From the NCBI GenBank assembly GCA_020632875.1, contig JACKET010000022.1:53806-117805 (forward strand): a stretch of 64,000 bases of DNA. Direction: 5' to 3'. The position numbers were made by a program, and so were the translations under genes. The notes beneath the pieces were generated by a model. The model ran no database searches. It saw nothing but the letters and a program-made list of their open reading frames with translations, and had not been told where the DNA came from. Source of the stretch: Alphaproteobacteria bacterium. Its GTDB lineage: Bacteria; Myxococcota_A; UBA796; GCA-2862545. Positions 27,073 through 35,804 of this stretch are shown here, piece after piece; the stretch's first letter is position 1, and each line of letters begins with the position of its first letter.

Positions 27073-28173
27073 GTGGGAGCTCGCCGCTACGAGTTTATCA
27101 AGAAGGTGGGCGAGGGCGGCTGGGGGGAGGTGTGGAAGGCACGCGACAGTCAATTGCGACGAATCGTTGCGATAAAACTGTTTTTTCCAGGAGGAAGCGC
27201 GATCGCCTCTGCTGAGGGGCAGGCTGCGGCGCTTGCGCGAGTGAGCAACCGCCACGTCGTCACCGTATTTGATGTCTTGAGATTGGATCATCCAGTCGAA
27301 GAGGATGAACGTGACGCTCTGGTGATGGAGTTCATCGGGGGCCCGACGTTGGATGAACTGATCAACAAGGGTCGCATGACCGTCGAGCTTGGCGACGAGA
27401 TCATTCGGGGCATTCTGGGTGGCATCCAAGCTCTCCATGATGAAGGCGTCATTCACATGGATCTCAGCACCCACAACATAATGTTGACGTCCGAGGGGGT
27501 GCCCAAGATTCTCGACGTCTTGTATGCAGGCACCGTGGCCGGACGGCCGCAGCTTCGGGACGATGGAATCCGAACCGATGCCAAACACGTGGTTCGTGAG
27601 GTTGTGAATGTCCTCACCCAAACCCACAGGTTCGAAGAAGCCAATGTGTTTGCAAGGCTCGCGCGTACGGCAGGAAACGTTGCCGATATCAATTATGCAC
27701 TGCAGCAAACATTGGAGCTCCCATCGAGCGCAGTGGAGGCCAAGCACCTGGACAGGGTGGACCGGATGCTCGCCCGCCGCGAGGCAGCAAAGCGCCGTGA
27801 CGCCAATGCCATGGAGCAATCTCAGCGGGGAGAAGCCGTAATGATGGTAGAACTTGTCCAGGAGCGAGCACAATGGATGCTCCCCGCAATGTTTCCGGGC
27901 CAAGGGCTCGTGATCGATGGCGGGGGAGGGGAACTGCTCATCGCGGCATCCGGGTTCAGCGCTCATCTATTTGCGTGGGCAGGACCTGGGCATCACGCGG
28001 TACTTCGTCTAAACAAACGGCGGTCCGGCGCACCATCTAGTACTACCATGGCCTTGGTCTTCGATGAGGGGCCGGGACGGTTTTTCTGGCAAACACCGTT
28101 TGGCGATCTCGCATCAGAGTCGGCCGCAGAGCAGTTGCTGCAAATCTTGATTCGTGAGCTTCGAAATTCATGA
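27073..28173 (+). CDS. Variant Ser/Thr protein kinase in an AT-richer patch
   Basis: A 366-residue protein starting at a GTG with GGGGGA upstream. It keeps the glycine loop GEGGWGEVW (13-21), the ATP-binding K35 (VAIKLF), catalytic D130 and N135. The catalytic loop reads HMDLSTHN instead of HRDLKxxN, and the metal-binding D148 sits in LDVL instead of DFG. The C-terminal about 130 residues are not kinase-like. Codon use and GC are visibly lower than in all neighbours (runs such as aaactgttttttcc), implying recent acquisition. Either a divergent active kinase or a pseudokinase. Confidence 0.8.
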   Translation: MGARRYEFIKKVGEGGWGEVWKARDSQLRRIVAIKLFFPGGSAIASAEGQAAALARVSNRHVVTVFDVLRLDHPVEEDERDALVMEFIGGPTLDELINKGRMTVELGDEIIRGILGGIQALHDEGVIHMDLSTHNIMLTSEGVPKILDVLYAGTVAGRPQLRDDGIRTDAKHVVREVVNVLTQTHRFEEANVFARLARTAGNVADINYALQQTLELPSSAVEAKHLDRVDRMLARREAAKRRDANAMEQSQRGEAVMMVELVQERAQWMLPAMFPGQGLVIDGGGGELLIAASGFSAHLFAWAGPGHHAVLRLNKRRSGAPSSTTMALVFDEGPGRFFWQTPFGDLASESAAEQLLQILIRELRNS

Positions 28174-28563
28174 TTCGACGCCGAAACTGGCACAATGCTC
28201 CAGGTGGTCGGAAGTGTGTTCCGCCACCCAGAGGCGCCCCCCTCGACACCCCTTCGCACAGCCGAAAGGCCTTACTGCCTACCTAGGTACCAGATGTGTA
28301 TTCGAGCGCTTCTGGTGAAAGACGGTGACGAAGCGGAATCCGGGCGACTAGTTGGGCCACATTCGCCACCCCCTGGGTCGAGGCCCTCGCGTTCCAAAGA
28401 TCGAAACCGCCGCCCGGCGTATGCCTTCGCCGTCGATCGGTCCGCGGGATCGTGACGTGTGGAGATTCCAGGACTTCTGGAACTGACTGACAGGTCGAAC
28501 AAGCATGCGGCGACCTCCGCGAATTCCTCCGCGCCACATCGCGTCCGGCGAGCCAGGGCTCGG
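28174..28563. other. Gene-free stretch at the edge of an AT-richer patch
   Basis: About 390 bp without a convincing gene: short frames here lack ribosome sites and family resemblance. The region holds an ACCAGA...TCTGGT pair (near 28290-28317) and a perfect hairpin TTCCAG-GACTT-CTGGAA at 28466-28482. That hairpin could terminate the upstream kinase gene. No tRNA, integrase or attachment-site repeat is visible. Confidence 0.6.
28466..28482. terminator. Hairpin between convergent transcription units
   Basis: TTCCAG (28466-28471) and CTGGAA (28477-28482) form a perfect 6-bp stem with a 5-nt loop, between the plus-strand kinase gene and the minus-strand SRPBCC gene. No T-tract follows. Bidirectional terminator possible. 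Confidence 0.35.
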
Positions 28564-29013
28564 TCAGGTGGACGAGCCCACCGCAGCGGCGAGATCGGCG
28601 GCGTACTGGTCGAAGACCGGCACGAAGTCCGGGAGCCCGAGCGCGACGAGCGGCAGCATCACCCCGGCGAAGCGCTCCTCCATCACGAACCGCGTCTTCC
28701 CGTCGTGCTCCGACAGCTCGAAGGTGCGTGTGCCCTGGAACATCGGCGCGAACCCGTCCTGCCAGACCATGCGGGCGGGGGGCTCGAACGCCACGACGGA
28801 CGGCGAGAACACGCGCCCCGGCGCGATGGGCACGCGAATCGCGAGCTTCTCGCCCGGCGCGATGGTGCCCTCGATCGACTCGACCGTCGAGTTCCACGCC
28901 GCGAAGCCCGGCGCGTCGGTGAGCTTCGCCCACACGTCGGCCGCGGGGGCGTCGAGGTCGCGCTCGACGCGGTAGGCCAGCGAGAACGCCGTGCGGGTGC
29001 GGGTCGCGCTCAC
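28564..29013 (-). CDS. SRPBCC-domain (START/Bet v 1-like) protein
   Basis: A 149-residue protein with the SRPBCC pattern: a beginning RVERDLDAPAADVWAKLTD, a central FAAWNSTVESIEG, then PPARMVWQDGF, and an amphipathic final helix. These proteins hold hydrophobic ligands or act as AHSA1-like cochaperones. GTG start at 29013 overlaps the stop of the preceding small gene (GTGA). It is the last gene of a five-gene operon with an AraC regulator. Confidence 0.88.
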   Translation of the reverse strand: MSATRTRTAFSLAYRVERDLDAPAADVWAKLTDAPGFAAWNSTVESIEGTIAPGEKLAIRVPIAPGRVFSPSVVAFEPPARMVWQDGFAPMFQGTRTFELSEHDGKTRFVMEERFAGVMLPLVALGLPDFVPVFDQYAADLAAAVGSST

Positions 29014-29420
29014 TTCGGCACCGCGCGGACCCGGTTGTTGCGGGCGTTGTGCTCGAGCTCGACGAGGCCCAGCTCCTCGAGCAGTGGAGGGAGGTACATC
29101 CCGAAGCGGCCGCGGTAGCCCTTGCGCTGGCCGTACCAGCCGCCGACGGGGTTCGCCGGGTCGCGGCCCCAGGCCTCGACCGTGTCGGGCTTCGCGGGCT
29201 TCTGCTCGTCGGCCGCGCCGAGCGGCATCCAGTCGCCGTGGGCGACGAGCATCGCGTGCAGGTCGTCGATGGCGCGGGCGAGGTACGTGAGCCGCGTCTT
29301 GCCGACCTGGCACACGAGCAGCGGCGGGTCGGACGCGTCGTCGCGGTGGATCGTGTACTCGCCCGTGCCGGGGGGCGTCTTCAGCTGCCACGGGTCGCTC
29401 GCGGTTCCGGTTCCGGACAT
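29010..29420 (-). CDS. Conserved small hypothetical protein
   Basis: A 136-residue soluble protein. It has distinctive segments DPWQLKTPPGT, WMPLGAADEQKPAKP, NPVGGWYGQRKGYRGRFGMYLPP and HNARNNRVRAV that I recall from a family of uncharacterised proteins in Myxococcota and actinobacteria. No known catalytic motif. It lies between the AraC gene (39 bp upstream) and the SRPBCC gene (GTGA coupling). The conserved pairing with SRPBCC hints at a shared small-molecule pathway, but function is unknown. Confidence 0.8.
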   Translation of the reverse strand: MSGTGTASDPWQLKTPPGTGEYTIHRDDASDPPLLVCQVGKTRLTYLARAIDDLHAMLVAHGDWMPLGAADEQKPAKPDTVEAWGRDPANPVGGWYGQRKGYRGRFGMYLPPLLEELGLVELEHNARNNRVRAVPK

Positions 29421-29459
29421 CGGGCCTCCTGTCGCCGGTCGCGCCGGCGTGGGGGAACG

Positions 29460-30305
29460 TCACCCGGCGTCGTCGCCCGCGTCTTGTACGAACGCGACCA
29501 CGTTCGGCGCGAAGTCGGACGGACCCCGGGGAGGGTAGTACCCGCGGTATCCGCGCGGCACGCCCCCGGTCATGGAGCGGAACTCGCGGACGAAGTGCGC
29601 CTGGTCGAAGTACCCGGCGGCGTGCGCCACGTCGGCGAGCGGGACCCCGGGGTCGCGCATCAGGGCCCGCAGCGCGACCTGGAACCGCGCGATCCGCCCG
29701 GTGGTGCGGGGCGGGATGCCGAGGAACCGCGCGAACAGCCGCTCGAGCTGACGCGGGCTCGTCGCGACGCCGGACGCGAGATCCGCGACCGACACGGCGC
29801 CCTTCGCCTCCACCAGCCGCGCGAGCGCGGTGGCGAAGGTGGTGTGGGCCTCGCTCGTCTGGAGGGCGCCCAGGAACCACGCGTCGAGGGCCGCGGCGGC
29901 CGCGTCGGGATCGAGGGTGGCGAGGGCCGCGTCGAGCGCGTCGATCGACGGGCCGAGGACCTCGGAGGGCGCCGGGGTGAGGCCCGTGAACGGGCGGAGC
30001 GGGACCTGCGCGAACGGCGCCAGCCCGCCGAGGTGGAAGCGCACACCAGCCGTGCGAACGCGGCCCTTCTGCGCGATGCGGATGGGGACGAGCCGCTGCG
30101 CGTCGAGGTTGCTGGACCCCAGCGTCGCGCGCGGCCCGCCGATGACGGTGCGCTCGTACGGCGCGCCGTGGTTGAAGACGAGGTCGGCGCGCCCATCGAC
30201 GTACGCGTCCACCCGCACGTCGACCGGACCGTCGGCGTCCGTGACGAACCAGTAGTGCTCGACGAAGGGGCGCAGGGCGGGAGCCGGCGGGCGGAGGGTG
30301 TACAT
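29460..30305 (-). CDS. AraC-family transcriptional regulator
   Basis: A 281-residue regulator. The N-terminal about 160 residues are a DUF6597-like sensing region (LRPFVEHYWFVTD, RADLVFNHGAPYE). The C-terminal double HTH has SVADLASGVATSPRQLERLF, PLADVAHAAGYFDQAHFVREFRSMTGGVPRGYR, a clear AraC signature. It starts 3 bp after the glycosyltransferase stop and precedes two small genes it may regulate. Confidence 0.92.
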   Translation of the reverse strand: MYTLRPPAPALRPFVEHYWFVTDADGPVDVRVDAYVDGRADLVFNHGAPYERTVIGGPRATLGSSNLDAQRLVPIRIAQKGRVRTAGVRFHLGGLAPFAQVPLRPFTGLTPAPSEVLGPSIDALDAALATLDPDAAAAALDAWFLGALQTSEAHTTFATALARLVEAKGAVSVADLASGVATSPRQLERLFARFLGIPPRTTGRIARFQVALRALMRDPGVPLADVAHAAGYFDQAHFVREFRSMTGGVPRGYRGYYPPRGPSDFAPNVVAFVQDAGDDAG

Positions 30306-30308
30306 GGG

Positions 30309-31877
30309 CTACCGGGGCGCTTCGAGGAGGGTGAGGACCTCGGCGATCGGGCGCTCGCCGCCCATCTCGAGGCGCGAGAAGTCGCGGACCGCGTCGAAGA
30401 GCTCGTCCTGCTGCTCGAGCCAGGGCACCAGCGCGTCGACGAACGTCTTCAGTGCGAGCCCGCGCTGCGTGGGCACCGCGCGCAGCAGCGCCACCGCGCC
30501 CATCCAGTCGTCGAACCGCGCCCACACGGGGAACAGCCGCTCGCACGCCGCGACGAGGTCGGCCGCGGTGGCCGCGGGGAACTTGCGGCCCAGGCCCTTC
30601 AGCAGGAGCTGCGCGGTCTTCGGGGGCACGCCGGCCGCCGTCACCGCGTCGAGGAACCGCTGCAGGCCCACCGGCGCGGGGAGATCGACGCCGTGCTCGT
30701 TGAGGAGCGCGGCCTTCCGCGCGTGCTCGGACGGGCTGTCGGCGAGCTGGCGCACGAGGGTGTAGGCGTCCTGCTCGGTGCCGTCGAGCCGCCGGGACAG
30801 CGCGATCAGGTCGTCGGTGAGCAGCCCGAGCGCCCAGTCGAGGTCGGCGGCGTCGAGCACGCTGGCCAGCACCTGGCGGGCGGCGTCGCGGGCCCCGTTC
30901 CGCGGGACGAGCGCACGGGCGGCCTCGGAGGCGCCCGGCTCCGCGAGCATCTCGAGCGCCTCGGCCGCGTTCCGCGCGTGCCGGCCGGCCCCCGCGGCGA
31001 CGGCGCGCTGGACGCGCCCCGCCTGGTCGTCGGCGATGCGGGGCTGCGGCAGGAACACCGTGGGCACGCCCGCGAACATCAGCTCGTGGAACGTGTTGTA
31101 CCCGCCGGCGGACAGCGCGGCGTCGAGGCCCTGCATCAGCTCGACCGGCGCGTAGCGCGTCATCCACGTGATGCCGTCGCCGCGCAGCTCGGGGCCCATG
31201 TACAGCGGGCCGGCGGCGACCACCGCGTGCCAGCCGCGCGCCCGGACGCCCTTCACGAGCTGCGGTAGCAGGCTCGGCGCGCTCGCGTCGGCCCCGCACC
31301 CGAGGGTGACGTAGACCCCGCGCCCGTCGCCGGGGATGCCGAGCGCCGCGCGGGCCTCGTCGCGGGACAGCAGCTCGGGCCGCTCGCGCAGCAGGATGGG
31401 CCCGGAGCCCGTGTCGTCGGGCGTGATCACGCTGTCGTAGAGCGGGAGCAGCGTGTGGTACGCGTCGTTCTCCGCGAACTCGGGGCGCACGCGGCGCTTC
31501 ACGAGCACGCGGCTCTTCGCGAGCTCGAGCACGGTGACGAGCTCCCCGAACGAGCCGCCGGGGAACGTGTCGACGAGCAGGATGTCGGGGCGGAGCATGG
31601 CGACGGTCTGCAGGACCCACGCCCGCAGCGTCGCGAGCTGCGCGGACGGCTCCATCCCGGCGTCGCGGAGCATGGCCTTGCTCGGGATCTTCAGCGCGAC
31701 GAAGCCCTCGCGTCGCGCCAGGGTGTCGGCCTCGCTCGTGGTGAGGATCCAGGCCTCGAGCTTGATCTCCAGCAGCGCGCAGATCCGCCGCACCCACCGC
31801 AGGATCGCGATCTGCCGGACGAGGTGGCCCATGCCGCGGCCGTTGATCGCGTAGCTGACGATCGTGAGGCTCTTCAC
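30309..31877 (-). CDS. MurG-like GT-B glycosyltransferase
   Basis: A 522-residue protein. The N-terminal Rossmann half begins IVSYAINGRGMGHLVRQIAIL, a GGGxGH-like nucleotide-sugar transferase start. The second half has the UDP-sugar-binding segment LSAGGYNTFHELMFAGVPTVFLPQP, very close to MurG-type enzymes. The last about 180 residues are helical and extra to the family. GTG start at 31877, GTGA-coupled to the coiled-coil gene. It probably glycosylates a lipid, protein or metabolite; neither donor nor acceptor can be named. Confidence 0.85.
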   Translation of the reverse strand: MKSLTIVSYAINGRGMGHLVRQIAILRWVRRICALLEIKLEAWILTTSEADTLARREGFVALKIPSKAMLRDAGMEPSAQLATLRAWVLQTVAMLRPDILLVDTFPGGSFGELVTVLELAKSRVLVKRRVRPEFAENDAYHTLLPLYDSVITPDDTGSGPILLRERPELLSRDEARAALGIPGDGRGVYVTLGCGADASAPSLLPQLVKGVRARGWHAVVAAGPLYMGPELRGDGITWMTRYAPVELMQGLDAALSAGGYNTFHELMFAGVPTVFLPQPRIADDQAGRVQRAVAAGAGRHARNAAEALEMLAEPGASEAARALVPRNGARDAARQVLASVLDAADLDWALGLLTDDLIALSRRLDGTEQDAYTLVRQLADSPSEHARKAALLNEHGVDLPAPVGLQRFLDAVTAAGVPPKTAQLLLKGLGRKFPAATAADLVAACERLFPVWARFDDWMGAVALLRAVPTQRGLALKTFVDALVPWLEQQDELFDAVRDFSRLEMGGERPIAEVLTLLEAPR

Positions 31878-33193
31878 GACAGGTACCCGCTGTCCGAGCG
31901 GTCGATGAAGGCCGCAGCGGCGCCGACCAACGCGTCGTCGCGGTCGCCGCGGTCGTCGTGGTCGTCGCGGTCGTCGCGGTCCCACGCGGGCGTCGCCTTC
32001 GGGTGGCGCTGGTACCAGGCCCGCAGGCGCGGCGAGTAGCGGCTCGGCGCCTTGCGGGTGAAGGCGACGTACCAGAGCTCCGGGTCCTGATCGAGGTCGA
32101 ACGCCGCGTAGTCGTCGAAGCGCTCGATGCGCTCGAGCTGGGCTTCGAGCTTCTGGGCATCGGCGAGCATCTTCTGCGCCTTCGTCGCGAACCCCGCGTC
32201 GGTGTCGCGCCCGGAGAGGTTCGTGTAGGCGTGCTTCGGCCGGCCGTACTTGAGCTCCTTGCGGCGGTGCTTCGCGACGCGCGCGGTGACGGCGTGGATC
32301 TGCGGGCTCAGGCCCTGCGTGCGCATCTCCTCGAGGACGTCGGCCTTCGCCTTGAGGCCGGCGACGCGCCGCAGCGCGACGAGGATGGCGCGGTCGCCGC
32401 CGGCGTCCTTCAGCCAGTCGTCGAGCAGGCTCGGGTCGGCGTGCTCGAGGAACTGGGCGAGCACGTCCTGGCACTGCTGGAGGTAGATCTCGGGGAGCTG
32501 GGGGATGCGGGCCACGGCTTCGTCGTGGTGCTGGACGAGCGCGTGGATCGCGTCGATCCGCGTGACCGTCTCGGCCACCTGCGCCCTCCACTGGTCGCGC
32601 GGGCCGCGGACCTTCTCGTAGGCGGGCAGCACGTCGTCGCCGAAGTCGCCGAGCCCGAGGGCCTCGCAAACCGCGTCGCCCTGCGCCCAGTGCGTCCAGT
32701 AGCGCGGCTGCCACCACGACTCCTGGAAGTGGGGCGTGTCGTACTTCACCTCGAGCAGGTCCATGAACCCGGGGAGGTCCTCGAACTTCGCGCACTCCTT
32801 CTGCCACGGCTCGAGCATGCTCTCGCGCTCGGCCAGCTCGCGGGTCAGCTCGCCGTTCGGACCGACGAGGTACTCGCGGCGGACGTAGTGCTCGTCGGCC
32901 TCGATGCGCGCGATCGTGGTCCGCAGGACGTGCGCTTCGTGCTCCAGCGCCTTGATCGGGCTCCGGCGCGAGAAGCCGCGGAAGCCCGTGAGCTGCTCGG
33001 CGCGCAGCAGGGCCGCCTCGTCGAACGACTGCAGGTACGCGTCCGCGAGCGCGTCGAGCGCGTTGCGCTGCTCGACCGCGAGCGCCTCGAGGGTGCGCTC
33101 GATGCGGGCCTGGATCTGGACGAGTCGCGAGACGACCTTGTTCCCGATCTCCTGGTGGCCGCGGAAGTGACGGACGGCTTCGTGACCCCTCAT
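31874..33193 (-). CDS. Large helical (coiled-coil) protein of unknown function
   Basis: A 439-residue soluble protein, mostly long charged helices with heptad-like spacing, so coiled coils are likely (about 15-130 and 190-340). A short Arg/Asp repeat (DRDDRDDHDDRGDRDD) stands near the C-terminus. No membrane segment or signal. Start ATG at 33193 has GGAGG upstream; a 6-residue-longer frame does not. First gene of the operon with the MurG-like enzyme, to which it is GTGA-coupled. It probably forms a complex with that enzyme (inference). Confidence 0.75.
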   Translation of the reverse strand: MRGHEAVRHFRGHQEIGNKVVSRLVQIQARIERTLEALAVEQRNALDALADAYLQSFDEAALLRAEQLTGFRGFSRRSPIKALEHEAHVLRTTIARIEADEHYVRREYLVGPNGELTRELAERESMLEPWQKECAKFEDLPGFMDLLEVKYDTPHFQESWWQPRYWTHWAQGDAVCEALGLGDFGDDVLPAYEKVRGPRDQWRAQVAETVTRIDAIHALVQHHDEAVARIPQLPEIYLQQCQDVLAQFLEHADPSLLDDWLKDAGGDRAILVALRRVAGLKAKADVLEEMRTQGLSPQIHAVTARVAKHRRKELKYGRPKHAYTNLSGRDTDAGFATKAQKMLADAQKLEAQLERIERFDDYAAFDLDQDPELWYVAFTRKAPSRYSPRLRAWYQRHPKATPAWDRDDRDDHDDRGDRDDALVGAAAAFIDRSDSGYLS

Positions 33194-33226
33194 GGCGCCT
33201 CCGGGCGCCACTCTACTCCGGCGGCA

Positions 33227-33841
33227 TCAGCGGGGCTCGACGAGGACCTCGAGGGCCGCGTCCTCGGGGGCGTCGATGCCGACGGGACCGCGGAGCCACT
33301 GGCGGGCCTCGACACTCGCCACGACGCGCGAAGGCTCCTCGGAGTCGGTGAGCACGACCAGCTCGAATGCGCGCTCGCAGGCCACGCCCAGCGCGCAGTC
33401 GGCGAGGGCGTCCGGCGCCTCCAGCGTCACGGACACCGGCTCGAAGGGCTCGACGAACACGGCCTGCTCCGCGAGCACGTCCCCCTCGGTGTCCAGCAGC
33501 ACGAGCGTCACGTCGACCTCGTTCGCGCCGACGCCGAGCACGCCGCGCGTCACGAGCTCCACGTCCACGGTCAACGTGCTCGAGAAGGGGAGCTCGACGA
33601 CCTCCGGCTCCGGGTCGAACGGCCGTCCGGAAGGCTCCGGGAGGTCCTCGATCACCGGCATGTCCATCGCCACGGCGTTCACGAGGACGTGGATGTCGGC
33701 GGCGGCCTCGTCGCTGTCGCGCTCGACGACCAGCGTGGCGCGGTCGTGCCCGTAGACGGCCCACTGCACGCGGACGGGCGAGGTGGCGATGGAGGCGGCG
33801 ACACCCGAGATGAGGGCGGCGATGGCGAGGACCTGGCGCAT
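33227..33841 (-). CDS. Secreted beta-rich protein of unknown function
   Basis: A 204-residue exported protein with signal MRQVLAIAALISGVAASIA. The mature part has alternating Val/acidic strands (ATLVVERD, TLTVDVELV, NEVDVTLVLLD) and one cysteine pair (DCALGVAC). No named domain. Its signal sequence ASSIATSP-like segment resembles that of the protein encoded at 48223-48756. The two may belong to one local family with a shared export signal. Confidence 0.65.
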   Translation of the reverse strand: MRQVLAIAALISGVAASIATSPVRVQWAVYGHDRATLVVERDSDEAAADIHVLVNAVAMDMPVIEDLPEPSGRPFDPEPEVVELPFSSTLTVDVELVTRGVLGVGANEVDVTLVLLDTEGDVLAEQAVFVEPFEPVSVTLEAPDALADCALGVACERAFELVVLTDSEEPSRVVASVEARQWLRGPVGIDAPEDAALEVLVEPR

Positions 33842-33854
33842 TTCAGAGCTCCCG

Positions 33855-33875
33855 TTCTGTTTCGTCCGAACAGAA
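33855..33875. repeat. Inverted repeat before a minus-strand gene
   Basis: TTCTGTT (33855-33861) and AACAGAA (33869-33875) form a perfect 7-bp stem with a 7-nt loop. They lie 13 nt upstream of the ATG at 33841 and 80 nt after the stop of the lipoprotein gene. An operator or an attenuating hairpin are both possible. Confidence 0.4.
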
Positions 33876-33954
33876 GCAGGAACCGTGCCATCCGCGATGT
33901 GCGGCGTTCGTCCGTCTCTCCGTCGTCAGCGCGCGGCGAACCGCGACACGGGTG

Positions 33955-34656
33955 TCACTCGCAGGTCCAGGTGTACGCGATGGTGGTGACCGTCCCGTTC
34001 CGGTCGAACACGTAGGTGCTCTCCCGACCCGCTTCGAAGGTGCGCGTGATGGTGAGGGGGACGCCGCCCGTCTCGCCGATCTCCACGATCGACGCCAGCT
34101 CGCACGGCCCCGCGTAGGTGACCTCGAGGGTCGGGTCGGGCCCCGGCTTCCTCAGCTCCCGCGCCTGGTTGCACCAGTCGTAGGTCGTGACGATCTCGTC
34201 GAGGCTCGGCAGCGTGCACGTCGACTCGCGCGAGAGCCCGACGTCGTAGTACTCGTGGCGGCACTCGAGGCTGATCTCGCCCTGGGAGCGCTCGTCTTCG
34301 ACGATCTGGCTCTCGTCGTAGGTGTACTCGGTGGTGAACACGCTGTCGCCGAACACCTCCACCTGCGTGGCGCCGGTGACCCGCCCGTCCACGCGCTCGT
34401 ACGTCCACTCGAACGACCACGCGCCGTCGCCGGCCGCGCCGGTGAGGGGCCAGCCGAACGCGTCGTACGTGTAGGTGTCGCCGTTGTCGCCGACCTGGGT
34501 GCAGCCGGACCGCACCGTGAACGACGCCCACGGATCGCCTTCGGTCGGCCAGCCCTCGGGGATCTCGTAGATGTCGGGCTGGTTCATCGGTGGGGCCGGC
34601 CGGTCGCCCTTGCAGGCGGAGGTGACGAGCAGCACGGCGAGCGGGGCAGGGCGCAT
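33955..34656 (-). CDS. Lipoprotein with YD-like beta segments
   Basis: A 233-residue lipoprotein with signal ending LLVTSAC. Tyr/Asp-rich segments (DTYTYDAFGWPLTG, TTEYTYDES, YVFDRNGTVTTIAYTW) recall the YD/RHS-like strands of surface proteins, but the repeats are few and irregular. Four further cysteines. GGAG before the ATG at 34656. It diverges from the GTPase gene at 34725 with 68 bp between the starts. Function unknown. Confidence 0.72.
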   Translation of the reverse strand: MRPAPLAVLLVTSACKGDRPAPPMNQPDIYEIPEGWPTEGDPWASFTVRSGCTQVGDNGDTYTYDAFGWPLTGAAGDGAWSFEWTYERVDGRVTGATQVEVFGDSVFTTEYTYDESQIVEDERSQGEISLECRHEYYDVGLSRESTCTLPSLDEIVTTYDWCNQARELRKPGPDPTLEVTYAGPCELASIVEIGETGGVPLTITRTFEAGRESTYVFDRNGTVTTIAYTWTCE

Positions 34657-34724
34657 GGGGACTCCGTCGACGCGGTGAGGATAGCGCCTCGGGCGGGGTC
34701 GCGGTTCCGCGATATGCTCCGGCC

Positions 34725-35804
34725 ATGGGACTCCAGGACGATCTGAAGAAGCAGGTGATGGCGCGGTGGGAGCTCGCGGCCGACGAGGTGTCGACCGCGC
34801 TCCAGCAGACGCTGGCGGTCGCGTTCCTCGGCTCGGCGTCGGCCGGGAAAGACAGCGCGATCCGCGCGCTGTTCGGCCTCGACTTCGGCCAGGTCGACCC
34901 GATCCCGGGCAGCACCGACCGCATCCGCGTCGCGCCCGTCGACATCGACCGGCGCCTGCTGGTCATCAACGCGCCGGGCTTCGGCGACATCCGCGGCGAG
35001 GTCGACCGCGAGGCCCGCCGTGCGCTCGATCAGCTCGATCTCGCCGTGTACGTGCTGAACTGCGACGGCGGCGCCACGATCGACGAGAAGAACGACCTCG
35101 ACGCGATCCGCGCGCTCGGCCGGCCCACGCTCGTGTGCCTCAACAAGATCGACCTCATCCGGCCCGACCAGCGCGAAGACTTCGTGCGCCAGACCCGGAT
35201 CCAGCTCGGCGTGAAGCCCGAGGACACCGTGGTCACCGCGTTCGACCCGCTGCCCGCGCTCTCCGACGAGCCCATCGGCGTCGAGAAGGTCATCGGGTGG
35301 ATCCACAAGCACCTGTCCGACAAGGGCAAGGATCTGCTGTTCGCGAAGAACCTGCGCAACAAGGCCGCGGCGTGCGAGACCATCATCCAGGATGCCGCGA
35401 AGAAGGCCGCCCTGGCGGGCGCCATCCCGGTGCCGGGCGCCGACATCACCGCGGTCACGGTGGTCCAGGTGAAGCTCATCAGCGACATCGCGGCCGTGCA
35501 CGACAAGCGCATCGACAAGGATCTGATGCTCTTCATCATCGGCGAGGCCCTCGCGGGCACGTCGAAGGGCTTCATCCGCTACGCCGTGAACGCGCTCAAG
35601 GCGGCCGGCTGGATCCCGGGCGGCCAGATCGTGCAGGTCGCGATCAGCGCGCTCGGCGCGACGGTGGCGGGCGCCACGACCTACGGCGTCGGCAAGGCCG
35701 CGGTGCGGTTCATCCAGCGCGGCGGCGACATGACGGGTGACGAGCTCCGCGAGATCTTCGACCGGGAAGCGTTCGCTTGGAAGAACCAGAACAGTCCGGA
35801 CTAG
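34725..35804 (+). CDS. Dynamin/Era-like GTPase with C-terminal DUF697-like region
   Basis: A 359-residue protein. The G domain (about 28-190) has G1 GSASAGKDS (36-44), a G2-like GST at 62-64, a G3-like NAPGFGD (82-88) and G4 NKID (140-143). Unusually, the P-loop Ser/Thr after K42 is Asp43 and the G3 Asp is Asn82. The C-terminal half has hydrophobic helices (AALAGAIPVPGADITAVTVVQVKLI) of the DUF697 membrane-associating kind found in bacterial GTPases. It partly overlaps the next GTPase gene, so both act together. A membrane-linked GTP switch is the likely role. Confidence 0.85.
   Translation: MGLQDDLKKQVMARWELAADEVSTALQQTLAVAFLGSASAGKDSAIRALFGLDFGQVDPIPGSTDRIRVAPVDIDRRLLVINAPGFGDIRGEVDREARRALDQLDLAVYVLNCDGGATIDEKNDLDAIRALGRPTLVCLNKIDLIRPDQREDFVRQTRIQLGVKPEDTVVTAFDPLPALSDEPIGVEKVIGWIHKHLSDKGKDLLFAKNLRNKAAACETIIQDAAKKAALAGAIPVPGADITAVTVVQVKLISDIAAVHDKRIDKDLMLFIIGEALAGTSKGFIRYAVNALKAAGWIPGGQIVQVAISALGATVAGATTYGVGKAAVRFIQRGGDMTGDELREIFDREAFAWKNQNSPD

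Noticed and set aside
28195..28502. Short frames of 60-90 residues in the AT-richer gap
   Set aside because: No ribosome sites, no family likeness, and they overlap one another on both strands.
28174..28563. tRNA gene or attachment site at the patch border
   Set aside because: No T-loop/acceptor pattern and no flanking direct repeat could be found by eye.
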